Source: Anniella stebbinsi (lineage: Eukaryota > Chordata > Lepidosauria > Squamata > Anniellidae). From it: a stretch of DNA of 64,000 bases. The notes beneath the pieces were generated by a model. The model did not search any database, was not told the origin of the DNA, and saw only the letters and a list, made by a program, of their open reading frames with translations. How positions within the stretch are numbered: the first letter of the stretch is position 1; each line of letters starts with the position of its first letter. The DNA is taken from NCBI GenBank assembly GCA_029215795.1, contig JARDYH010000002.1, positions 110,668,501 to 110,732,500 of the forward strand. Direction: 5' to 3'. Shown here piece after piece: positions 1-10,900 of this stretch. Both the position numbers and the translations under genes were made by a program.

Positions 1-375
1 TCTGTTTTGGCTGACTGTAACAAATTTTTCCCAGAGGACCTGAGTCTGCGGGGCGGATTGTATGGGAGAAGACAATCCCACAGATAACCTGGACCCAAAC
101 CATGTAGGGCTTTAAAGGTGATGACCAACACTTTGTACTTCGCACAGAAACTAATTGGCAGCCAGTGGAGCGATTTTAAAGATGGTGTGATACAGTCACC
201 CCTAGGTGTACTGGTGACCAACCTGGCTGCCATATTTTGAACTAGTTGAAGTTTTTGGACTAGGCACAGAGGTAGCCCTATGTACAGCGCATTGCAGAAG
301 TCGAGCCACGAGGTTACCAGCGTGTGCACTACAGTCTTTAGGCCTTCCAACTCTAGGAAGGGGCACAGTAATAAA
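1..375 (-). mobile_element. 5'-truncated L2-clade LINE fragment, antisense; runs off the window
   Basis: Read on the minus strand, this matches the last part of the L2 reading frame found intact at 53043-56042. Shared landmarks are the 'gccccttcctagagttgg' start near 360, the 'cttctgcaatgcgctgtaca' stretch near 280-300, and 'ccctacatggtttgggtcca' near 95-110. The 5' truncation point is close to 365-375, and the 3' end lies outside the window. Many substitutions and small indels break the frame, so it is a dead, older copy. The host of the insertion is not visible. Confidence 0.8.
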
Positions 376-997
376 ATAAAACATTAAAATAACCTAAAAT
401 GAACAGACCGCAGAACTCATTTGGCAGTTTGGAACCCACTCAGGAGCAACTCAGACACTGTTTCTCCTCCTTAAAGGTGTTTGCATCTGGAGGAAAACAT
501 GGAATAATTACATCCCCTTGAAAAGAGATACAATATAAGAGGCTAGTTGTAAAGACAGTTTCTTGGTAGGGGGGAAAAAAGGTTCCTTCTCATCTATAAT
601 AAAATTTGTCCAAACTGCACTGCAGAGCATCTGCTATAATCTAGTCATCTTTTCTATTGGCCTTAATTGGGCATCATCACATTACCTAATAACTTTTAAT
701 TAATTAAAATTATGTTGACATTCCAAAAGACAGGTGTGATGCTTAATCAGCAGTTTTAGCGGAAAGCGGGTTTCGTTTCACTTAAATTGGGACTCCCATG
801 TTCCCAGGTTTTCTCAATAGGGAATGATTAGATGCAATTAAACATTCATGAAATAGTAGCACCGAAAAATAAAGGCATTTTCTATCATTTCAAGTTCAGA
901 TAGGCAAGCACTCCTTTGTTTTGAATGGGAAGTCTGAGTGTATGTGTGAGGTATTGATAGCTTGAGGCTCAAAAGACAATGCTTGTTTAGCACATGT
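376..997. other. Anonymous AT-rich DNA, no gene seen
   Basis: No coding region, RNA gene or recognisable repeat was found here. Short ORFs (about 60 codons) have no domain-like features. The stretch ends at the 8-bp target duplication of the fold-back element that follows. Confidence 0.6.
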
Positions 998-1317
998 TAG
1001 GGTGACCAGATAAAATCCAGGCCAGGGCTCATGTAACTTTAACAGTTGTAGAGAAAAGGGAATTTCAGCCAGAGTCATTTGTGTGCAATTAGTTCCTGGT
1101 GATGTTCCCTCTTCCTCACAACAGTTAAAGGTGCAAGCACTATACTAGAGTGACCAAATACGAAAGAAGGCAGGGCCCCTGCAACGTTAACTGTTGTGAT
1201 GAGGAGGGAATTTCACCAGGAACTAATTGCATACAAATGACACTGGCTGAAATTCCCTTTTCTCTACAACTGTTAAAGTTACATGAGCCCTGACCTGGAT
1301 TTTATCTGGTCACCATA
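998..1317. mobile_element. 320-bp fold-back hAT-like MITE, copy 1
   Basis: The element starts TAGGGTGACCAGATAAAATC and ends with the inverted counterpart, GATTTTATCTGGTCACCATA (one change from CCCTA). It is flanked by a perfect 8-bp direct repeat, GCACATGT (990-997 and 1318-1325), as expected of hAT transposition. The whole element is a long imperfect palindrome: the 'gggaatttcag' and 'gttcctggtgatgttccctc' blocks of the left half reappear inverted in the right half. There is no coding capacity. Copies at 21654, 23397, 42716 and 46453 have the same length and structure. Confidence 0.85.
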
Positions 1318-1325
1318 GCACATGT

Positions 1326-1938
1326 GTCTCTGGAGCTCCTAGGGTTTGCAAATATTTGATAAATCAAGGTTTGGATCACCTATACGAAGGTGAAGCACTT
1401 CCAGAACAATTCACCATTTACTGCTATAAAAAGAAATCCTACTGTAAGGTTGGTCAAGAGATAACATTCTAATATAGAAGGAACCACAAAATATCCCTCT
1501 TCCACTTAAATAATTGATAACAAGAGAGATGGATTGCAGGCAGTATTTTAAAAATAGCCTATTGTGCTGACTGACACCTTTTACATCTTTAAACAATCAG
1601 TATGGCCTTTTGGAGGGTGTTTGTGTTGTTTTACTCCTAATGACAGATTGCTACATGAAAGATGATCCTTGATTTAACCTGATTTTTGCTTTGCATGGTG
1701 ATGACATAAGCAATTAGCTAATAGATGACAATAGGCAACAACAAGATACATACCATGTAGCAATGCAGTGGTGGTGTTACTCTTACCTTGAGGATTTTAA
1801 AAAAGAAAAGGTGGGGATCCATTTTATAAAAATAGAAAGAAAAATTGCATTTTCCCCCCAAGAAAAATGTTGCTCCTAAGTTCTAGGAAAGTGCAGTTTT
1901 TCAGCAATAGACACACAACAACTGGGTAGCAACTATGC
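1326..1938. other. Anonymous AT-rich DNA, no gene seen
   Basis: No repeat family or coding region was recognised between the first fold-back element and the GC-rich hAT-like element. Confidence 0.6.
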
Positions 1939-1946
1939 AAAATCAG

Positions 1947-2971
1947 TAGGGGTGTGCACGGACCCCCCGGATCGGATCTGGACCCGGATCTGGACCTCCA
2001 ATTTTGTCATGGATCAGTTCGGACAAAATCGGAGGCCCCCCGGACCGGATCGAGTCCGATCCCGATCCAAAAATCGGAAATTTTTGGATCGGCCGCCATT
2101 TTTTTCCCCATAGACTTGCAAGTCTATGAGGAAAAAATGGCGGCGGGTGGGTGAGGGGGGGGCCTAACTCCCTCCCCCCCCGGGGCCGTCCGCTGTGGAC
2201 GGCCACGGCAGGTAAGCCCCCTCCCCCACGCTCCCTCCCCCCCTGGGGCCGTCCGCTTCCATCCGCAGGCGCCCGCGGGCGCCCGCGGATAGAAGCGGAC
2301 AGCTCCGGGGGGGGGTAAGCCCCCTTCCCCACCACTGCTTACCTTCCTAGCCCGTCCGCTCCCGTCCGGCGCCGGCGGCTACTACCAGCGGGCTCTGCGG
2401 CCTGCTCTAGAGTAGCGCGCCGGGTGATGACATCACCCGGCGCACCACCCTGCAGCAGGCCATGGAGCCCGCTGGTAGTAGCCGCCGGCGCCGGACGGGA
2501 GCGGCCGGGCCGGGAAGGTAAGGGCCCCCCTCCTCCCCTCCGTGCGCCCCCTCCTCCCCTCCGCGCGCCCCCTGCTTACCTTCCCGGCCCGTCCGCTCCC
2601 GTCCGGCGCCGGCGGCTACTACCAGCGGGCTCCGCGGCCTGCTCTAGAGTAGCGCGCCGGGTGATGACATCACCCGGCGCGCCACCCTGGAGCAGGCCGC
2701 AGAGCCCGCTGGTAGTAGCCGCCGACGCCGGATGGGAGCGGACGGGCCAGAAAGGTAAGGGCCCCCCTCCTCCCGCCCCCTCCTCCCCCCCCGCTGTCCA
2801 CTTTCATCGGTGGGCACTCGCCGATCCGCCGAACCGGTTCGGAGCCTATTCGGACCGGTTCGGATTGGATCGGCCGATCCAGCTGTCGGATCGGAAATCG
2901 GATAATTTATCCGATTTCCCACTGGACCAGACTCGGATCGTGGATCGGGTCCGATCCAGTGCACATCCCTA
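1947..2971 (-). mobile_element. GC-rich hAT-like non-autonomous element with two internal hairpin units
   Basis: Termini are TAGGGGTGTGCACGGA on the left and, read inverted, TAGGGATGTGCACTGGA on the right. They fit the YARNG start of hAT inverted repeats. The element is flanked by a perfect 8-bp target duplication, AAAATCAG (1939-1946 and 2972-2979). Inside there is a small palindrome with the 'aatggcggc' motif (about 2090-2145), then two large GC-rich palindromes centred on 'gtgatgacatcac' at 2424-2436 and 2661-2673 (237 bp apart). Each palindrome is bounded by inverted 'gaaggtaag' motifs. No transposase is encoded. The ORFs inside are by-products of GC-rich sequence. Strand is given relative to the second copy at 62221-63684, which is inverted with respect to this one. 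Confidence 0.88.
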
Positions 2972-3127
2972 AAAATCAGTAGTCTAGAAGGGCCCTTGGC
3001 CAAGATTATTTTCCCCCAAAGCATTTGTGTTTCTGTTAAAAGGCTAGGACTTGATCTCTCCTTAAATTGCAATCGATGCAAAAATGCTCTGCTTCCTGCT
3101 TCCTTCTCAGAGTTCAAGCAATCTGGA

Positions 3128-3252
3128 GCCCTTTCTACACCATAGGGGTGTAGAGGGAGGGAGAGTGATCCCAGAAGTACCTAATACACACCATCGGCAC
3201 ATTGGGAGCAGCCGGGGGCCAACTCAGGCAAGAAGCCTGGTGTAGAAAGGGC
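3128..3252. mobile_element. Small inverted-repeat element containing one copy of the 53-bp unit
   Basis: The ends are GCCCTTTCTACACCA and its inverted counterpart, ggtgtagaaagggc. The interior holds a single 'gatcccagaagtacctaata' unit that is tandemly amplified in the related element at 61274-62036. No clear target duplication was found, so the superfamily is open. No coding capacity. Confidence 0.6.
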
Positions 3253-3499
3253 CTGACAGTACTGGTACCATATAACCACATCAGCACTGCACCCTTAACA
3301 TAGGTAAGGTCTGTTGATAGCTATCAGTTCTTCTTTAGCTTGAAACATCTGGTGGAGGTCTACTTCTCTTATCCATAGAGTGACCAGACGTCCGGATCCC
3401 CCCGGACATGTCAGGGAAAAGGGGCCAAATTTGAGTCCGGGGGGGAAATTTTAAAATATCCCCCAAAGTCCGGAAAAATTGGGCCTCTCCCGTGCCATC

Positions 3500-3830
3500 T
3501 GGGCCTTGTTCTTGGCTAGCGCGGTTGCGCTGGCCAAGAACAAGGCCCAGATCGGCCGGGGAAGAGGCTGGAACGACGCACACCCACACTTCCGGGTGTG
3601 CGTCGTTCCAGCCTCCCCCCCCCCCCAATCCGGGCCTGCCAAGAACAAGGCCCAGATTGGCCGGGGAAGAGGCTGGAACGACGCACACCCGCACTTCCGG
3701 GTGTGCGTCGTTCCAGCCTCCCCCCCCCCATCCGGGCCTGCCAAGAACAAGGCCCAGATCGGCCGGGGAAGAGGCTGGAACGACGCACACCCGCACTTCC
3801 GGGTGCGCGTCGTTCTAGCCCCTTCCCCGG
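3500..3830. repeat. Tandem array of about 103-bp hairpin units
   Basis: The motif 'caaggcccagat' recurs at about 3541, 3646 and 3748, giving spacings of 105 and 102 bp. Each unit contains an almost perfect hairpin with arms 'ggaacgacgcacaccc' and 'gggtgtgcgtcgttcc', separated by a few bases around 'cacttcc'. C-runs of varying length separate the units. The array lies just inside the left end of the 3376-6609 element. Long ORFs in several frames here are artefacts of the repeat. Confidence 0.8.
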
Positions 3831-3899
3831 GCCGATCAGGGGCTTTTTACAGCAGAAGCAGCAGCAGGGCCCGGGCTGCTGCGATGAGAGCGGCAATGG

Positions 3900-4112
3900 C
3901 AGAGGAGGAGGAGGAGGAGGAGGAGGAGGAGGAGGAGGAGGAGAAGGAGAAGAAGAAGAAGAAGAAGAAGAAGAAGAAGAAGAAGAAGAAGAAGAAGAAG
4001 ACAGACGGAGGAAGAGAAGAAGACAGACAGAGGAGGAGAAGAAGAAGAAGACAGACGGAGGAGGAGGAGAAGACGGACGGATGGAGGAGGAGGAGGAGGA
4101 GGAGACCCGAGG
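3900..4112 (+). repeat. GGA/GAA purine microsatellite tract
   Basis: A run of (GGA)n passes into (GAA)n and then into mixed GAGGAGGA/AGACGGA sequence. It lies inside the 3376-6609 element. It produces apparent poly-Glu, poly-Lys and poly-Ser ORFs on both strands that should not be taken as proteins. Long homopurine runs can form triplex (H-DNA) structures; that is general knowledge, not shown here. Confidence 0.9.
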
Positions 4113-5005
4113 AAGAGAACCGGTGGCAGTGGCAGCAGCAGCGGAGAATTGGTGGTGGAGAAGCAGCAGAGGAGGACGCTGAAGCAGTGGGGCATGAAGA
4201 GAGAAGCGGCAGCGGAGGAGGTAAAGCAGCTGCGGTGCTTGTGGCTCACCTTGCACCTGCCTGGGCCAGTTAGGGCGCCTCTTCCCCATTTTTATGAGCA
4301 CATGGCGATTTGGTTGCTCTTTGTTCAGCTCCCCTCCGTTTTCAGCCTCCGCGTGCACTGCATGCGGCTTGCCCAAACTTGCTCCCGCCGGCGCCTGGGC
4401 CTCCAGCCAGCGCCGCCTGCCCCGTCCTCCTCCTCGTTTTCCACAGCCGCGCCTTGATTCAGCCGCTGCTCGGGCTTCTTCCCGGCGCTCGGGCCTCCAG
4501 CCAGCATGTGAGTTATTACGGCTGCAGCCGCTGCCTGGGTTCGCTTCCACCTGGGCTGACGTGGTCCCTCCCTGTTTGCTTAGCCAGGGCCTGGCCAGTG
4601 GGGCTGCTGAGGCGGCTGATGGTATTTTATTTTCCTGCTCCCTAGACCTAGAGAGAGGGGGGCTTTACACTGAGGGTGCCTCATCCCCTCCAACCACCAG
4701 GTAATACAGTTTGGCTTCAACTGACTTTTTTAACCTAGTGCGCTACCTCAACTTAATCTCCCCTCTTTTTAAAATAGAAGGACTGGCACGTTCCTCCGCT
4801 CTGCGCCCACCTGGGAATTGCTGCTCCTGTGTGCGCCTGTGTGTGTGGTGTGTGTGTGTTAAAGTAGTGCAGGCCAAATGAACTGTCTCTAGCTGCAATC
4901 TAAGTCTAGTGGGGTGTTGGGGGGTAGATTGGATTTTATCTCTGGCTGCAATGATGAAATAAGTTGTTACTGATTTTCTATCCATTCTTTGGGTACTGAT
5001 TGAAT

Positions 5006-5158
5006 TAGAGCCTATCTACACACGCAGGATAAAACACTTTGGAAACGTTTTGAAAACTGTCTGTGGAGCGTGTCCTGGGCCCAACAGTTCTCAAAACTGT
5101 TATAAACCATTTTAAACCATTTAAAACTGTTTTATAGCAGTAGTGTAGATAGACTCTT
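5006..5158. mobile_element. Small inverted-repeat element, 'GAGCCTATCTACAC' family
   Basis: Left end TAGAGCCTATCTACAC; right end 'gtgtagatagactctta' is its inverted counterpart. The interior is rich in AAAACTGTTTTA-like sequence. A related copy is at 57512-57634, and similar ends occur at about 29672 and 36316. It is nested in the 3376-6609 element. Target duplications are degraded. Confidence 0.55.
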
Positions 5159-5959
5159 AATTGGGTGAATGTGTGTAGAGAGTGGGTTGCCTTGGGTGAG
5201 TTTAAAAACTATTATCAGTTTTGCCATGGGTGAGTATGTTGGTGTGTGGTGGATTTGTATTCTATTTTTAGCCATTATGATTATGATTATTTTGCCTTGG
5301 ATGAGTGTGGGGTGGATTTTTATTCTCCCCCCCCCCCCCGGTTAAGTGTGTGTGGGGAGTTTTTTTTAAATTGTCTTGGGGAAGGGTGGGGTTTCCCCCC
5401 ACTTTGGGTGGGTATGCAGGGGTATGTAGATTTTATTTTTTATTGCCTTTGGTGACCGTGTGTGAGGTGTGTGTGGATGATGATGATTTTTTTAAAAAAA
5501 ATGTGGCTCCAAAACTGCTTTTGTGCTGATGCAGGTGATGATGATGATTATACTACATGCGAAGGGATATATGTACTCACAACTTTCAGCTCGGTTCCAG
5601 ACATTTCTTTTCTGTATGGCTTTGAGATTGTGATTATGATTATTTTACAGAGTGGCTTTGTGGATTCCTCCCTCCCCCCAACCTGGTGAAATTCCCTCTT
5701 CATCACAACAATTAAAGTTGCAGGAGCCCTGTCCTCTTTTGTATCTGGTCATTCTGGGAATTGTTCTGTCCCAGCAAGATAATATGTGAGTGCATAGTGT
5801 GTCTTGTATGAATGTGTCTGGATCTCCTAGGCTCTGAAAGCATCTTTCTGGAGAGCACCTGCTGGTTGCATGATCCATGAGGCCAGGTTCTGTGAGTGCA
5901 CAGTTGTCCTTGACAGAAGGGGCTTGCACTTGCTAGAGAAAGATGCACAGATGTTAAGT

Positions 5960-6025
5960 GGCTGCAATCCTATATTCATTTATCTGGGAGTAAGCTTCAT
6001 TGAAATCAATGGGACCTGTTTCTGA
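5960..6025. repeat. Dispersed 'ccattgaaatcaatggg' palindromic repeat fragment
   Basis: The segment with 'ctgcaatcctat' and 'gggagtaagcttcattgaaatcaatgggacc' character recurs in diverged form at 18771-18894, 20812-20860, 27882-27946 and 41205-41300. I recognise this as a repeat common in squamate DNA but do not assign it to a named family. Confidence 0.45.
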
Positions 6026-6617
6026 GGTTTTTTTGGCCAGTTTTCTTTGGGTCCCTGATTGGAATCTCTGTTCTCTGCACACTGAGGCAGTGTAAATTCA
6101 GGAGATATTTGGATAAAAGGAGGGAAGCTGTTAGTCCATTTTGTTCCATGGCTTTTGTTTGCAGGGGGATAGTATTTTATATTCTTTCTGAATGCTAGTT
6201 TGTTGTACTCGGTTTTTCTGCACTTATTCAGTGGTAGCAGTATGCTGAATCTGTACGTATGGATTTGAGAAAGGTGATGGGGAAAGAGTGTTAAATGTTA
6301 GGGAAGTTGAGACTATGGTCATCCAGTGAAGGATTTGCAGTCAAAAAAGATACCTGAGGGAAGGGGAGACTGTATCACACAGAGTATGGCAAAAGCTTCA
6401 AAGTACAGCAAAAGCTACAAATGTCTTTGAATGTCTCACTTGTTCTTTATTTCAGTGATTTTAACATTAAGATGTTATGTAGTACAAGTTTGTTTAATTA
6501 TGTGCTGTGAAATCAGACGTGTGACCAAGGCCATGTTTGGGTGGGCACGCCCCCTTGGAAGGGCGGCCATGTTGTCCTCCTTTTTGGTTTCCAAAATATG
6601 GTCACCCTACTTATCCA

Positions 6618-8034
6618 GTCTCATCAAGTTGCATCGAGTCCTTGCAATCTCTCATTCAAAACTTCTGATACATAATTTTAAAATAAATCTTACGGTTTGG
6701 GAAGCCCCATTTAATTAGGGACCTCATCCCGGCTACTCTTGTGGGTAACCACCTGTTACACTCTTCCATAACATTCTGCTAGCAGCTGCAGGGTCTAGAT
6801 TCTTTATGGCCATTTGTGTCAAGGAGAGAGCTACTAGTGTGATCAGCCTGAATTTTATACTTTCCTCTGGTGTAAAGTTACTGACTACACCAGGTGCAGA
6901 GGAACAGAGACTCAAATTGTATTTTCCCCCCTTTCTTTTGTTCCACAGCAGCTGTAAGCCCTGAACTAATGGATTCTTCCTGTTGTATTCTAAAACAGTG
7001 GGGGGCAGTGTTGGTCTGTAGTATGAAAATAATATTTCTGCATTCCCAATAACAGAATCTCAGGAATACAAGCGTACATACATTGGGCTTTTCTCAGGAT
7101 GCACACATTTGTTAAGTGAAACCGGAAATATATGTACTTGCATAGTGTTGATAGATCTCTGGGGATAATGTTTGCCAGGGATGTGCCAGGCCTGGGCCCA
7201 TGGGTCCTCAGCTTGAATCTATTTCCTGTGGCCTTGGATCTATTCCTCAGAGATCTAAGTGTCCATTGGTACTATTGGAAGATTTTCTTTTCTGCTTAAA
7301 TGCCCTTCAGAGGGGTAATCTTTAAGGGAGATTGCAGCTGGGGAGGGAGGGGTTTACCCCACCTTCGCAGACGTTGCAACACTCCCCCAGCATGGCAATT
7401 ATGCACATAATAAAAGTCTAAAATATCTTTGTATTGGTGGAAATGGGAGATTTTTCATAAGCTTAGCTGCTAGGTGGGGGGGGGGATTCCCATAAAAGAG
7501 GAAGGAAGGTTTACCCTCCCTTCCCTGTGGCTCCACAAAATCCCACTTCCACATGGCTATTAAGCTTTTAAAAAAAAACCTCAGTTGATACCAATGGAAG
7601 TATTGGGCCTCAAATCTTTTAAGTGCCGAGGAAAACTCTTGGTGTTTGATGCTCCAAACTAACCATAGAGCCTCAGTGGAGACATCAGAGCTGCCAGCCT
7701 GCTGTCTAAGGGCTGAACTAGGTGTTAGGTGTTAGGTGTTGTTCCGGCATTCTTTTTTTCAGGCTTGTTCTTATTCAGTGCAGCCACCAAGATTGTAGTT
7801 TACAGCAGCAGACCAATGCAAGTAGGAGAGAGGGGGCTTCGTCATCACACTTCTCAACATGCCATGTTTCTGCTGGAAGCTGGCCCTCAAGCTGCTTTTA
7901 TTCCCTGCTGGGGAAAACGTAAAGGTATCAACTCCCATTATAAAATGGCATGAGGGGAAAGAGTTCAGAAGCCTTTCCTCCCTTCTCTGTGCTGTTTTTC
8001 TGCTTTGAATTGCAGCCTCAGAAGGCCCAGCAAA
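6618..8034. other. Anonymous DNA, no gene seen
   Basis: Unique-looking AT-rich sequence with short poly-G and poly-A runs and a triplicated 'taggtgt' near 7718-7740. No protein domain, RNA gene or transposon end was recognised. Confidence 0.55.
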
Positions 8035-8035
8035 T

Positions 8036-8112
8036 TATCTATCTATCTATCCATCCATCCATCCATCCATCCATCCATCTATATCTATCTATCTATCTAT
8101 CTATCTATCTAC
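8036..8112. repeat. CTAT/CATC tetranucleotide microsatellite
   Basis: (CTAT)n, then (CATC)n, then (CTAT)n again. The repeat-encoded Ser-Ile-Tyr-Leu ORFs are not real proteins. Confidence 0.9.
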
Positions 8113-9012
8113 CTAATCATGCAAACCATTTCCCTCGTTTGTCCCCAATTTTTTGGTGATGCATTTCGTCTTTGGGGCAATTCATAAATGGCCACCCCAC
8201 ATGAAGCATACGTAGTACTGCCCTAGCCTGTTTGGTACTAGGGAAATCAAAGAAATCTGCAACGGAATCAAATGAATTTGGGTTTCTATTACTGGCTTTT
8301 CTTGTGCCATTTGGATTATTGTCTCTCTGTTGGTGGTTTATAGACAGATGTGGGTGTGTTGTGATTGTGCGTCAAATTAATCTGATCACAAGGCAAGAGG
8401 GTAGAGTAAGAGGAGGTGGGGATAGTGGCAGTGGGCGGAGTTGTTCTACATTGAGCTAAGTGGGCAAGTTATGACCTAGGCCTCTTCTGTTGGTGTAATG
8501 TTCCATTGCAAGGGTGTAGAACAGGTCAAATTTAGCCAGCCTGGGGTCCCAATCTGGCCCTCCAGGGTTGCCTAGAAAGCCATGCCCCCCACGCTCCACT
8601 CTCTTTCCCCTGGCCACTGATTGATTGGTAGTTTCTTGGCTTTTGTGTGCTTTCCGAACCATTCTAAAAGGTTGAAAGGCCTCTCCAAAGGCTGTCACTG
8701 GCAGTGAGACCTCTAAGCTAAAATATGCTGGCATTTTTGACATTTTGGACCCTGCACATTTTGCTTTTGGTCCCACCCACTACTGGAGCGCAGAGGCATA
8801 TTTTGAGATATGCCAACATAGGCAGCTTCCACCAAATGCTAACACTTGGGTACAGGGTTGAGCCCTATGTTGAGTCTAATAATAATAATTATAGCAACTA
8901 CAATTTTCACTAGTGGGTTTTGAATTTATTTTCTGGAAGGACACAAATGTAGAAACACTGGCTAAGTTCTCGTTCTTCCACCCAAGGGACTTGCCAATTT
9001 AGTAGAAATCTT
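8113..9012. other. Anonymous DNA, no gene seen
   Basis: No coding or repeat family was recognised with confidence. The stretch near 8523-8680 has the feel of an old dispersed repeat ('ctggccctccagggttgcc') but no ends were found. Confidence 0.45.
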
Positions 9013-9101
9013 ATGTATTTTATCATGTTGTTGTTCCCCGCCTCAATCCAGACGGAGAGGCGGGTAAGAAATAAATTATTATTATTATTATTATTATCTC
9101 A
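9013..9101 (+). mobile_element. L2 LINE 3' tail only
   Basis: It matches the last part of the 3' UTR of the L2 at 56130-56229: 'atgtattttatcatg', the hairpin 'ccccgcctc...gaggcgggtaag', then 'aaataaa' and (TTA)n. It is an extremely 5'-truncated insertion or an L2-tailed SINE-like fragment. Confidence 0.75.
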
Positions 9102-10730
9102 CACCGCACATTATGATTGAATTGCACTGTATTGTGACACAGTCAATTCAGCCTGTGTTTTGTTATTTCTCTGGTTTCGGTGATGTGCAGTTCATTTGAA
9201 TGAAAGCAAAGTTAATTTTTCAGGTTACAAAAGAGCAATGCTGTACCACTCTTGTTGCCGTGGCAACACTTGCTCTAGTATTCAGCACTGCCCTAATATT
9301 TTTGATATTAAAGCTAGTTGGGAGCAGGGAGAGAAAAGCGCACCAGTGGAAGATTTTAAACAGCATTGCTGGGTGGTGGAGGAAGGGGAGATGATTTGCC
9401 TGCAATGGTGGATCAAACAGCTTCACACACACACACACACACACACACACCAAAAAAGCCAAATAGAATGGGAAGAGATGGAAAAGAAAAATACTAGGCA
9501 AGCCTGCATGAACATAGATTTCCAAAAATATCCCTCCCAACAATCAGCCTGCAGATGCATCACTGTTTACCAGAAGATCCGGCCATCTGCCATAGTGTTT
9601 CCCTGGAAAATCCTAGTGGTGCCCCTCCCTCTGTCTTCACCAACCTTCCCTTGCTATCAACGAGTGCCCTCCTATGCACAAACAGTGTAAGTTGAAAGAG
9701 AGAATTTCCTGATGATGTCAGCACCAGTCTCTTACAGGGAATCCCTGAGCTGAAAAATCATTTTTGAGAAAAGCCAGTCTCTCTTCACTCGTATAACGAG
9801 GAAACCTCTAGTTGTCATAAAAAAAAATATTATGGCGAAGGGGATATGGCACTGTTACAGCCCATACAGCATACCTCTTAATGGGTTCTTCTGGAAATTG
9901 TTTTTCCAAACAAAACCCTGATACAGCTGCCTGTAAAAGATTGCTAGCCAGCCATGGCAGCTCTGCAGCAGATTACTGCTGGGAGCATTCCTTAATCCTC
10001 ATTCTATTAGAGAATCAAAGCGGGTGTAATGAAAAATTGAATGATTTCTTAGACCCTCTGATAGCAATCCTGCACCACTCTTTCCGAATGAGTGGTATTT
10101 TCCGCCCTGAGTTGTCCTAAGGAAATGAGCGTTCTGCATAAAGAGGAAGACAGGTCTGTGTGTGCCTTGTCAGCATAGGACTTGTATAGGTTTGTAGATT
10201 GTACAGTATGCTATTATTAACTGTGTGTAGATACGTTTTCGTTTTTCTTTACAGAAAATTCTACCATGTGCATTTTCTATAAAGAGGGAATGAGAATAAG
10301 AGAGAGAATGTTTGTATAAAATAACAACACTTGGCAATGTTAATATATGCCCAACCCTCTCCTTAAATGTCAAATAGGCATCTAACATATAGAGAAGATT
10401 TCAACATGTGAAAGGAAGGCTGGAAATCAGGGAGGTTTATTTAGATTCTTAAAATTAATAACTGGGTTGCCCAAAATAGTTTGGGAAAGGAGTGTGAATG
10501 ATTCCCTCCCTGTCATTACATGAATGGGAAGAGGCCTTTGATATTATAATCTGGGTGTGATTTCCCATAGTAAGGTAGAATATTGCCAAATAGGGTGGGG
10601 TTGGATTCTCCCCCCCCCCCCCATACAGCACTCTCTTGTTCTTTTCACACATTTGCAGCATTGGGAGCCAGCAAGAGCATGAATGTCCAACAAAAGGGTG
10701 AAGTAAACTGTTCTAACGTAAGGGATATAT
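9102..10730. other. Anonymous DNA with a (CA)n tract at 9424-9451
   Basis: Apart from the CA-dinucleotide run there is no recognisable element. The 164-codon ORF across the CA run has a His-Thr repeat and no domain features, and is judged spurious. Confidence 0.5.
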
Positions 10731-10900
10731 AAAACCATAAGAGAATTCCCCTACTGGTCCATCCAGTCCAGCATCCTGTTCTCAACAGTGGGCAGCCAGA
10801 CCCCTCTGGAAGTCTTCCAAGCAGACCACCTCTTTCAAATAGCCATCCTCTGTTGTATGCCTCCAGTGTTGGGTACCTTGAGCAACACCATATCATTTTG
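10731..10900 (-). mobile_element. CR1-like LINE 3'-end fragment, antisense
   Basis: On the minus strand, 'gatgctggactggatggacc' and the preceding text resemble the 3' untranslated ends of the CR1 fragments at 28440-29195, 22636-22785 and 45559-45709. Diverged and truncated. Confidence 0.5.

Larger units (their letters stand above)
3376..6609. mobile_element. 3.2-kb hAT-like non-autonomous element
   Basis: It starts TAGAGTGACCAGACG at 3376 and ends 'atggtcaccCTA' at 6609, giving terminal inverted repeats of about 11 bp (TAGRGTGACCA). A perfect 8-bp target duplication, CTTATCCA, lies at 3368-3375 and 6610-6617. The first 500 bp are GC-rich with a hairpin array. Next come a GGA/GAA tract, a CpG-rich stretch to about 4640, and AT-richer sequence with poly-C and TG-rich runs. 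Near 5689-5757 there is half of the 320-bp fold-back element, and at 5006-5158 an unrelated small inverted-repeat insertion. No transposase-like reading frame was found. The terminal motif is shared with the 320-bp MITEs, so both may use the same transposase. Confidence 0.75.

Noticed and set aside
1943..3117. ORFs of 130-182 codons rich in Pro, Arg and Gly
   Set aside because: They lie inside the GC-rich hAT-like element, overlap on both strands and have no domain. CpG-rich palindromes lack stop codons by composition.
3479..4550. Long ORFs on both strands rich in Glu, Lys, Ser, Pro (up to 344 codons)
   Set aside because: They run through the hairpin array and the GGA/GAA tract. Similar lengths in several frames and on both strands show they are composition artefacts.
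9196..9690. 164-codon ORF with a His-Thr run
   Set aside because: The run is a CA microsatellite. There is no domain and no sign of splicing or conservation.
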